Source: UBA1181 sp963619325 (GTDB lineage: Bacteria; Bacteroidota; Bacteroidia; Bacteroidales; Paludibacteraceae). Taken from it: 62,625 nt of DNA. The notes beneath the pieces were generated by a model. It saw only the letters and a program-made list of their open reading frames with translations, did no database searches and had not been told where the DNA came from. Positions 27,301 through 39,300 of this stretch are shown here, one piece after another (the first letter of the stretch is position 1; each line of letters begins with the position of its first letter). The stretch lies in NCBI GenBank assembly GCA_963619325.1, contig CAVEVQ010000013.1:1-62625 (forward strand). The letters are read 5' to 3'. A program made the translations under genes and the position numbers.

Positions 27301-30300
27301 TTTTCTACAACAACGTTGTATTGGCTGGATCTGCTTAATGTCGTTCCTTCTCCGTCTTTCCATTCATACTCTGAAGAGGTGAGTGAAGAGGTGGCAATTA
27401 ACGTCGCAGTGGCGTTCAAGCAGACTGGGTCGACCGTCGCTGTAACGGTTGGGTTCGGCTTGGTTGTAACTGTGATTGAAGCGTCGTTCACACAATTTAA
27501 TGTAGTATTGTCAGTGCATTTAACATTATATGTGTATGAGCTTTCTGTTCCTAATTTGATTTTCACCGTCTCGCCACTAATTGCCGAGCCATCAGCATTG
27601 CTTGTAATTGCATTTCCATTATGACTCCAAACGTAGGTGTATCCATCCGTGTATGGTGAAATGGTGAGTTCTGCTACAGAGTCTTGACAAACTGCGCTGA
27701 CTTTTGCGATGCCAACACTTGGCAACTGCTGAATCTTGACAGTGTGGAACGCGGTGTCGCTACATACCAAGTCTGTTGTGTTAATCTGATAATGTTTCTT
27801 GCCGATAGCGAAATATTTCGTCTCCACTTTTGGTGATACTGAAATTTCCTCTTTTCCTGTGGCGGTCGCTCCCGTACTCCAAGTGTACTCAGAAGTATTG
27901 TCTCCTCCGGAAACTTGAAGATCTGCACTGCTATTCAAACAGATAGTCGAATTTCCGTTCTTTTCTCCATTGATTTGGATAGTAGGCAAATCCATTACCT
28001 TGACGTTCAAGTCTCTCTCAAATTCGCAACCATTGTTGGCTGTGAAATGGAATGTGTATTTTGTGTTTGCCTCAGGAGACAACTTATAGTTGTAACTTGA
28101 TGTGGTAGTATAACTTCCATCCTCTAACTTCTGGTAGATAGACTTCATTGACTGTGTCTGGATGGAAATTGTGGTAGCACTGTTCTTACAGATGACAGAG
28201 TCTCCCGAGAACGTAACTGTAGGCAAGTTCTTAACCTTGAGCTCTACAAGTTTGCTGTTGCCACATCCTTCGGCACTGGTTGCGGTTACATAGAACACTG
28301 TGTCAGACGTGATGGTAGGAGTGAATTTGTCCGCTCCACTATGGATTGCGTTCCCTGTAGGGGTTTTCTTATCTGCGCCTACTGCATACCACTCGATTCC
28401 ATTCGTATAGTTGCTCAAAGTCAATTCTGCTTGAGTACCCATACATATGTTCGTCTCTCCATCTACTTTAATCTCAGGCGCATCGATGACGTTGAGTTCT
28501 ATAGACTTGGAAACAGAACACTGATTGTTCTCTCCGAAAGGAACGGTTGCAGTGTATGTGCGTGTCCCTATCATTGTTGGCTCAACATTGATAGTGCTAT
28601 TTATTGATGGGTTTACGACAGTGTTCGTGTTCGTAATGCTGTTGTTGTCTCTGTTCGTAGCCCATCTAACCGTCGAAACCTCTGCATCGTTAAGTGCGCC
28701 TTCTAATACTAATTGAGTGTTTCCGTTCAGACATAAAGGATTGTCCCCTTTATTTAGAATATCGTTAAGTGAAGGCTCTGCAAATAACGTCGGTGTGATC
28801 TGCTTCTTAAGTGTACAATGTCCGAGAGTTCCTACGACGGTGAATGTTGTCTTTCCGTCAGTGGCAATTTCTTTATATGATCCTGCATGTTCTTTGTCTC
28901 CTTCGCTATCCGTCCAACTCCATTTGTAGGTGGTGTTGGTAGAATTGGAATTTTCCACCTTGATAGTCGAATTTGCGCCTGTACAAACTGTCTTTGCAAC
29001 TAAATCAAACGTTGGCATGTCGCTCTTGGTGGCGGTGTAGGTGGCGGTATTCGCGCAGGTTACATCGTCGGCATACTTGATAGCTCCTGTTACGGTGAAT
29101 TTGGATGTCGTTTTTCCGTCTGCTATTTTCGCCTCAAGGGTGTTGTTTAACGTGCCGGTTGCGCTGCTCAGCGTGGTGCCGTCTTGATCCCAAACGAAAT
29201 TTTCTGTTGCTCCGTTCGCACTTGCAACCAAGGTGATGGCAGAATCAGCGCAGACTTTCTTGTCATCGTCCCATGCGTAGTTGCTTCGCTCGATTGTAAT
29301 CTTAGGCAACTCTAATCTCATGATCTCTTTTGTCGCTGTTCCGACACATTTATTAGCGTCGGTTTCGGTGACGGTGTATGTGCCTTCACGGTTGATGTCT
29401 GTCAACGTGGCTCCTTCGCCCGCCTTTGGCCCACTCCATGCAAAAGTAGAACTTGTTCTGCTTGCAGCGTCTTTTACGGTCAATTCTGCGGTAGAACCAT
29501 AACAGAAATTCTTTCCTTCTATCTCTGGAGTAGGGAGTGCGTTGACTTTCACATCGACTGTTTTCTTCGTCTCACAGGTGTTTCCTCCTGAAGTCGTTGT
29601 GTATGCGTTGACCGTCAGTGTAGAGTCTTTCGTAGGCGCCACAGAGTATTCCAAGTAGCCTTTCAAACCGCCTTCCCATTGGATTGTCGCTCCTGTGGTT
29701 GATGATGATGCGGTAACGCTGACAGCGTTTCCTTTACATACTTCAACTTTGTCTGCTACTGTAATCTCAGGTTTCTCCTTAACGGATACTGTGTAGACTT
29801 CAGAACTTGTGGTACAAGATGGTGTACCCTCGTTTCCTGTTACTGTGGCTTTGATTTCACCTGTTACTTCGGCTATGGTCACCATCTTCATGTCTGCTGA
29901 GAACTGCAATCTGCTTGCATCTACATTCGTTCCCTCTTCGGTGACTGTCCAACTGATGTTTGAAGAAACTCCGCTTGCGGTAAGCGTCGCATCTTCGTTC
30001 TCACAAATTTCGACATCGCCAGAGATAGTGATAGGGTTTGGAGTAACCACTGTCACCGTTTGTGATGCGCTATTCACACATCCGTTTTCATTGGTGGCGG
30101 TCACGCGGAAAGTGGTGTTGGTAGAAACATTGTCGACCGAGTTTGTTTTCCCGTTTCCTGTTTCGTTACTCCAGCTCCATGCGAAGTTCTGGTCTTGGGT
30201 AGTGGAGTTGGCCTCTTTATCGCTGACGGAGAGGTTTACCGTGCTTCCTTTACAAATCTTGAAGTCTTGGTTGTTCTCGTCTGTGAACTCAACGATTGGT

Positions 30301-33300
30301 TTGTAGTTTGGTGTTACCGTTACACTTGTGATGTTATCTACATCACATCCGTCCAATGTTGCGCCGAATGTGTAGGTATATTGCGTTCCTGCAACCAATC
30401 CTTTGTCTTCATTCGTAGTGTAAGTGCTTGGATAAGTGTTTGTCTTGTCCGTGCCTACATAGAATGTGTTGATGTTGCTGTTCGCTTTGTCAACCACGAA
30501 GATGGCTTGCTTGCCGTCGCAAACGCTGACATTCTTGAATGTCAAGGTTGGCAATGGTTTCGCTTCTATGGTTATGCTATTGCTGTTCTTACATTTGAGC
30601 GCATCGTTGGATGCGGCGGTCAACACGTATGTGGTTGTCTCCGTAAATGGCGATACGGTGTATGTGCTTTGGGTAGCCCCTGCAATGGTTTGCGTATTAC
30701 CATTGGCATCTACATAACCCCATTGATAGTCTGTTAGGTTGGTCTTGCCATCCTCTTTCAAAGTAAACGATCCGTTTGTACAATACTTGCTTGCTCCGTC
30801 TTCTGTCGCGATAGTGATGGTTGGCAAATCTTGTATGTTGACCTTGAACTCTGCTTTGTTACTTCTACAAGTTGTGGTTGCTGTTCCGTGGGTGTGCGTG
30901 TCGGTTACATAAAGCGAGTAGGTCTGTCCTTTGACGAGGTTCGTCGCTTCGTATGTTGCAGCACCTCCACTCCATGAGTATCCTGGAACCTCCCATGTAT
31001 AGTTCTTGTTGACGTCGGCATTCAAGGTTATGTCTCCATTTTTACAGATGGTGGCTTCTGTCGCATTTTTGTCGCTTGCGTCGGCATAGATGTTAGCTTC
31101 AGGTTTTGGATAAACGTAAACTTTGAAAGTTATGTCTGCAGAACATTCTCCAGAGACAGCGTTTACGCTGTATTCCTTGTATTTGCGAATGCCGTTCGTT
31201 CCTGTTAAATCGTTGTAGTTCAATGTCTCTTGCAATGAGCTTCCAGTGGTTCCTTCGCTCTTCCAGGTGTAACTGTTAGCTCCCGAAAGTCTGATTGTTC
31301 CAGTCGCTCCGTCACAACGTACGGTGTCTCCTAACACGGCAATTTCTGGTTTTTCAACACGATTGAACGTGTATTCTGCGCTTCCAACACATGTCTTGTT
31401 GGTTGTTGTCTCTACTGCTTTCAACCATACGGAGATGCTGTTTGGCGAGGTCTCGCTGATCTGATACTCAAGTACGCCGTTATTATCTGTCATTTCTTTA
31501 GTGAGGGCGGCGTCTTCATACCAAGTGTATGTGACAGTGCTTCCACTTTGTGTGATCTGCAAGCCAGGAGTTAATGTCACGGAGTTGCCGATACATGCCG
31601 CTCCGTCTTGGGTTACTTCTGGTTTTGGCGAGTTGACTACATTGACAATGGCTGTTTTAGTGGCGGTGCAACCGTCGGTAGACGTTGCAGTCGCTGTATA
31701 GACGGATCTTGTGGTAGGAGTTACGGTAATCTTACCGGAATTGTCTCCTGTTGGTGTCAGGACAGCCTTGCTTGCATCTGTCCAGACAATGGTGTATTTG
31801 TCTGCGTCTGTTGCCACCAACTCTGCTGACTCTTGTCCTCCGCTACAGATATAGAGATTCTCTTTCTCTACGCCGAAGGTAGGTGTGGAGTTGGCTCTAA
31901 TCGTCTTCTCTGATTCGTATGTACATCCTGCTTTTGTTGTCGCCGTTACTTTGTATGTGCGATTGCTTGCTTGTAATGTCACAGAGGTTGCATTGGCAAG
32001 GTTGATGCTTGCAGGTTCTGAGTTGCCTTCATCCCAATATTTCCATGCGTAGGTGGTGTTCTCTGTAACCGCCATGTTCGTCAAGCTGATGGTCATAGGG
32101 TTGCCTTCGCAGACTGCGGTAGAGGTGAACTCAAATGTAGGAATTGGGTTGACTGTGACGGTGTAAGTCGCACTTCCCGTACATTTTGTCGTATTGTCTT
32201 CTGCAGTTACTTTATAGGTGCGTGTGTCCGTTGCATCGTTGATGACAATTTTGTCGTTGGTTGCTGTTTCTGCACTATAAGTTCCATCTGCTGTTTCAGC
32301 GGAAGACCAACTGTAGGTGACATTCGTGTTTTCCTCGTTGTTCGTCTTGGCGGATGGTGTCAATGTTACGTTTGCGCCTGCACAAACGGATGAATTGTCG
32401 CTTGTGATGGTAACGGCAGGGTTGCTGTTGACTATCACTGTCCAGTCTGACTCGCTTGAACAGTTGTCTGCCGTTGTTGCCTTCACTGTGTATTTTGTAC
32501 CGTATTTAGGTGTCGTGGACAAGTCTGCTCCGTTTCCGTCGTTAACATTCCATTTGAATGTTGTGTTGTTGATGTCTGATTTTGCCGTCAATCCAAATAC
32601 TTCATTCAGACAGATTTCGCTTGATCTATCGTTTGTGTTGATGTTTCGTCCTGCTTTGTCTGTGTTGAATGTGATTGTCGGTGTTTTGTTGACAGCAACT
32701 TCGACAACTGCGTCTTTTCCACATCCGTTATTATATGCGGTGATGTAGTATTTTGCGACGCCATCTGCATCTTCATCGGTGATGTTAGATAAAGTACGCG
32801 AAGGTCCTGTTGTCGCATCTATCGTGTTTCTTGTTGCATCTGTGTACCAGTTGATTGAAGTCGCACCAGAAATGGTGATGGTGGTGTTTCCTCCTTCACA
32901 GACTGTAGGATTTCCGTAGGCAATCGTGATGTCGTCTTTTACCTTTACTTCGTATGTAGTGGCAGCACTTTGACATCCGTAGCCGTCTGTGCCTACAACG
33001 CTATAGGTTGTGGTTGTTGTTAGCTTGTCTGTCGTTAGATTTGCTGTTTCGTTGCCTTCTATCTTAGTTCCGGTAGAAACGTCTCCTTTGTACCATTGGA
33101 AAGATGTGGCAGTGGTTGACGTGGCAGTCAAATCTGTCGTTGCGCCATAGCAGATGTTGTTGTCTCCTGAAATAGAAACGCTTGGAATCGCATTGACGGT
33201 TACTTTAATGGACTGTTGAGCGGTACAGGTCAACGTGCTTGTTCCGACGGCGTAGTCCTTTTCTCCTGTCACTGTGTATTGTAATGTACCTGTTGTGTTA

Positions 33301-36300
33301 GGCGTGAGATTGGCGACATTCTTTTCAGTCGTCGAAGGCACTAAACCAACGGCTGTTGTCCATACATAGCGAGTTGGCGCTACTGTGCCGTCTGTCAGTT
33401 GCAATGTTTTGCTTTCTCCATAACACATTCTGACATCATTAGGAACAGTAAAGACTGGGTTCTCCTTGACGGTGACTTTGACTTGTTTCTCTTCTGATGT
33501 ACATCCGTTTTTAGTGGCAGTCAAGAGGTAAGTTCTATCTTTTGTCAGTTTTTCTGAATAAGATGAACCTGTCTTTGGCGTGACGTTATGTCCGTCTTCG
33601 CCTTCCCATGTCCATGAATAGTAGTCGCCTGCTTTGTCTGCATCGGTGGCTGTCGCCTTTACGGTGGCTACTTCTCCGCTACAGATAGTGACATCGTCGG
33701 CGGTGAAGGTAGGGTATGGTTTGGTGCTGAGTGTGTAAGTCGCACTTCCTTCACAACCCATAGTGTTGGTCGCTTTGACGGTTACAACGGATTCTGCATC
33801 TATGGATGGCGTCGTGAAGGCTGCTCCTGTTTCGCTCTGTTGTGTAGCTCCAATCAGCCAAGTGTATCCTCCGTTGAGAGACATGTCTGTTCCATCGTAG
33901 TTTTTAGCAGCAGAGAAACTTGCGGTCAATGTTTTTTCGTCGCCTTGACAGATCGTCTCAGAACCCGCGGTTTCACCCTCGATCATCAATATCGGATTGG
34001 CTTGGATATAGAGATCTTTCGTTGCCTCTGCGCTACAGTTGTTGGCATCGGTATAGGTTACCTTTACCGTTGTCGGATTGGTCGTTGGCAGAATTGTGTT
34101 CTCGTTGCTGTTGGTGTTGTTGATGTTCCAAACCCATGCGTTGGAGGTGGCATCAGCAGCATCCCCGGTTTTTGTGGCAGTGAGTTTCAATCCTTCTGTT
34201 GAACCCTGACATACGTAGTCGTTTCCAGACAGCGCCACTGTCGGTTTGGCGTGTATGTTTATTGCCTTTGTCGCTTCACTCGTACAACCTGCCACCGTAA
34301 TAGAGGCGGTGAACGATTGGGTACCTGTGCCTACAACAGTAATCTTTCTTGCTTTGGAAACTTTTGTGTTCCCATTGTTCCCATATAGGTTGTCAGTCCA
34401 GTAAATAGGTGTCTCGGTCGATTCTTTTGAAGAGGATGCTGTCAACTCAACGGTTGCTCCTTCACACGCGTTGTCTACCGCGGTGATGGTCAAGTCTGGC
34501 TTTTCATTGACGGTAACCTCATCGTAAGCAAATTCTGATTGACATCCATAGATGGCCAATTTGCCGGATACCTTGTATGTAGTCGTTTGGGCAAGGTCGC
34601 TAATGTTGTATTGGTTGCTTGTAGCAGAACCATCTTTTGAATCCCCGATATACCAGCTCCAACCATCTTCATCCATGCCTGTTGAATAGTTAGTCGATTT
34701 CGCAGTAAGGGTGACATTGTTGTCCCCTGCACAGATATTCCCTGTAGGGTGGGTGATAGTAACGATAGGTTTCGCCTTGTAATGAATGGTCAATGGATCA
34801 ACTGTAACCGCACACCCTTCTGGTGTTGAAAGTGTGAGACTAAACTCTTGGTCTGCATTGATTTGCATTGCGCTTGTTGTCTGTCCACTTCCTCCTTGTG
34901 GCGCCCATGTGAAGAGGAATCCGCTTACATCTGAAACTTCATTGCCGTTTTCATCCTTGATTTTAACCTTGAGTTGGAAATCTTGGTCTTGACAGACGAA
35001 GTATTCGTCGTTGTGTTCCGTAACTCCATCTTCTGCTAATATTTCGGCGGTGTAAGTCGGCTGATACTTAATTTCTTGCTCGCTAAAGTTCGTACATCCA
35101 TAGTTGGTCTTTGCTACGGCTTTGAACTTGTTCGCATTTTCCAATGTTGCGGCAGAAAGGGTGATGTAGCTTGATGTGCCCGCAAGTTGTGTCTCCTTGT
35201 TGGCATTGTCTATCGCATACCAAGTCCATGAATTGACAATCGCACTGCTCACTGAGTTGCTGGCTGTCAGACTGGTGGATGTTCCCTGACAAATCTTCGC
35301 TGGTTCTGCAATGGTTACCTCTGGGTTAGGTCGCTCGTTGATAGTCTTCTCTGCCGACGATGTGCAGACCTTAGTCTCTGTAACGCCGTCGTACTCGTCT
35401 GAGTGTGTCTCACCTGCAGAAACAATGTATTTTATAGTACCATCTTGGGTGTTGATGGTTGGCTCGATCTTATTGGTTGTGTTGCCACTTCCAGTGTATT
35501 TTGTGCTGGCATCGCCTTCGTACCATTGGTAAGAGATGTTTGTGTTTCCAACTGTTGCAGGCGTTGCAGCGGCTGTGATTGTAACCACAGAATCTCTACA
35601 TACATCGTCTTTTGCGGTGGCAACTACGGTCGGCGCCTCGTGTACTTTCACTGTGTAGGTTGCCTCTCCCGTACAACCAGCGTTGTCGGTAACGGTTACT
35701 TTGAAATTGGATGCAGAGGTCAACGCCGTGGTTGTCATAGTCTGCTTGTCTTGTCCATTGCTCCACAAGTAGGCTGTGGCGTTGGCGTAGTTGGCTGTCA
35801 ACTCGATGTCCTCTCCTAAACAATAGATGTGGTTACCCGTTATGACTGGGGTAGGCTGTGGATTAATGTCGAGTTCCACCTCTTTCTGAGTGTAACATCC
35901 ACTTTCTTGTCCTACGACATAGAGCGTGTATTTGTTTTGACCTGTGGCTATCTTCTTTTTAATGCTCTCCCAAGTCTCGGTATATTTTGCTCCGGAAGAT
36001 AAACTTCCTGCGCCTGTCTTGTAATTGCTTTCATCTTGCTGCGTGCTATACCACTTATATGTGGCGGCACCAGTAACCGTGACGCTTAGATTCTTACCTT
36101 CACAAAATGCGGTCTCTGTTTGTTCGATGATTGGTTTCTCGTATACAACGACAGATTTTGTCTTGATAGAAGAACAAAGGTTCTCGTCTATAACGCTGGC
36201 GGTGAATAGAGTTACCTCGTTCAGTGTCGCTTTAATGGTTGTCTTGTCTGTGTTGTACTCTATATCGCTGTCGTCGACTGTTGGGGAGGTTGTCCAAGTA

Positions 36301-39300
36301 ACCGATTGGATTGTTTTGTCAGCGGTTACGTTGAGTTCTGCTTGCTCTCCTCCACAAATGGCTTTTCCTCCTTCAATGGTGATGTTGGCTGGTGTGTTTA
36401 CTTTGACGGTTGCAGAGGCTCTACCTGCACAGCCTGCATCGGCGGTTGCGACTATATTGTAGGTCTGATCAGTCAACGGAGATACTGTAATCTTGTTCGT
36501 GTTGTTGTTCTGTCCTGTCCAACTCCATGATTTTATGTTGACTCCTGACGTTGTGCACTTTGCTTCCAACGTCGTGTTTTCGCCTTTACAGATTGTGAGG
36601 TCTCCTTCAATCTCAATCTCTGGCATTGGATTGATGGTGATGGTCTTGTAGGTCTCTCCCTCACAAGCATCTTTCGTACCTCTTAAGAAGTAGGTTACTT
36701 TATCATACTTCTGCGCACCCATTGATGGCGTTACGGTAACTCCATCTCCAGGCTCTGTTCTGACGGCGGTCCTTTTGGAAGGGTCTGCTATTGCGTCTGT
36801 TGGGTCTCCGTATGCCATATACCATGTGTATGTGCCATCCTCGGCTCCTGAAGGGACAAGGTTCATAGACTCTTCATCGCAGATGTTGTCGGCGGACGAG
36901 ATTTTGAGCGTTGGTGTCGTCTTGACGGTTATGGTCGTAGAGAAGATGTTCTCGCAACCATGATAGTCACGGCCTATCGCAAAGACTTCTATCGTTTTTT
37001 GTGTTTTCCCGTCTCCATCTGCTGTGAGGGTATAGGTATTGAAGGTATTCTTCATATCTGTAACCGTCTGCCAATCGGTCAACCATGTCTGGTTGCCGTT
37101 TGTCATGGTGTAGAATCTGAACGCTTCCATACCTACGGAGTCTGCCGTGATAAGGTCTTCCTCTCCTGGACATACGCGGGAACTTGCTGGCGTTACGGTG
37201 AACACTGGCAGATCGCGTACGATTACTTGCTGTGTCTTGGTGGACGAGCAGGAAGTCGCATTTGTCCCTGTTCCGCTTGTTACCGTTGCGGTTACGGTGT
37301 AGACCGTCGAGAAGGTTGGAGTGAGTTTTAAATCTGCTCCATCGGCGTCGTTCTTATTCCATTTGTAGGTGACGGTTTTGTTTGCTTCGTTGTTCCAACC
37401 AGTATAGATGGCGGTGTCTTGAGCGACTAACTCGAGCACGTCGTTCATACACAAGTCAGTGTCACCTTTAATTTTGATTTCAGGAATCTTGTTGGTTGTG
37501 ACCTTTTTATAGTAGGTTGACTGACAAGTCACGTCTGAGTAGTTGCGGAAAGCAGTTACTTTATAGGTGTAGTTGGCTGTCGGAGGCACCTCGTTGATGG
37601 AGCTTGGCATCTTGTCCTTCGTGGTGCGTGTCGACCAGAGGCAAGAGTCTGCTCCGTAGGCGTTGATGATCACGTTCTGTCCTTGACAGATAGCGGCAGG
37701 ATCGGAGATGGTGGCGTTCGGTGTGTCTCGAACGGTAACCTGTACATCAATGGTGTCGCTACAAGCAAACTTGTTGAGTGCAGAGAAACTATAACGGTAT
37801 ATTTTAGATGTCGAGCCTGCTACGCTTTGGAATGGTCCGACTTCTAATGTGGTTTTGTTTTCCCCTGCCAATTCTGTGCGAGTATTTCCGTCTTTTGTGT
37901 ACCACTTGTAGCCACTGACTGCCTTTGTCCTGTCGTTCTCGGATGCCTTGTGCTCCAATGTGGCAGATTCTCCGACACAGATCGCTTTTGGCGCATCAAT
38001 GGTGAGTTCTGGTAATGGTTTTACATAGACGAAGATAGAGTCGGTCGCTGTACATCCATTGTACGACGCATTGGCTAAATACTTGGTGGTGTCGGCAGGT
38101 CCTAAAGTCACCTTGCGGGTTCTCTCCGTGTTACTCCATACGATGTTGGAAGAGGTCGCGTCGACACCATCGTCAGTTCCTTTCAAATCTCCTGTTATCG
38201 TGCTTCCACTGTTGTCTATGTATGAATAAGTACCGATAACGGCGACGTCTTTTGTTTGTCCTTTACAGATCTCAACGACTTTTCGTTTCCCTTCCTTTGT
38301 GTAGACGATATTGGCGTTGGCTTTCTCTGCTTTGTCGTAGAAATCAAATTCTGGAATGTTCTTGATGGAGACATCGAATGTCTTCTCGTACGAACAGAGC
38401 GTGGATGTGTCTTTCAACGCCACCGTTCCTGAGTAGACGGACTCATAACGATAAATCTCTGTGAGGTAGTGTCCTGCGTTGTCTGCAACGCCACCATCAA
38501 TGGTGAACGAGTTGCTGTTGACGCCCGCAGTGGAATCTTGCTTGATGGTACACGAGGTCAAGTTATCTGTGTCATCACATTTCTTCCAAACGTAGCGGTT
38601 CTGCTTGCCGCTCACTTCAGACATGTAGTTGTTGATCGTGAGGGTGGATTTCTCATTGGCACAAATGTCTGTCACACCGTTCATATCGACTGTCGGAGTC
38701 TGCATGACCTTGAACTCTACGCTCGTACTCTTCTCACAACCGTTGACAGTGGTTACGGTCAAAGTCATGACATACTCGCCCTTGTTGGTGGCAGTCCAAG
38801 GGAAAGTCTCGTCAAATTCAGAACTCTTAGTGAAAGTCTGGTCGTAGACTACCTTGTTGGAGGCTTTCTCCACGCAAACCCAATGCCAGGACTTGATGGT
38901 GTCTAACTGCGTCAATACAGGGTCAGGGTTGGAAACTAACACCTTAGGAACCCAAGATGTATCAGAGAAAGTAACCCTGTTATAACAAGAACGCAGAGCC
39001 TTCACTTCCGACTTGATAGGCTCTTTGGCGATACGGGTCTTGGCGGTGATGGTGGTACAAGACGTGTTAGAACCTGAAATTGTACAGATATAGTCAATGT
39101 CTTGTATTTCTGAACGCTTAACGTAGGCGTAGTAGTCGGTGTAGGCGTTACCACTTTCGTCCTTCAATATAGTTCCGTCGCTTGTTTTCCATTCATAATT
39201 CTCAAAGCCCTTTGGAACGTAAATACGTACCTTGTCATCTTTGGGACAGTTTTCCACATCGATGCGCATCTCTTGGGCTGCACCAGTTACATACATGTGA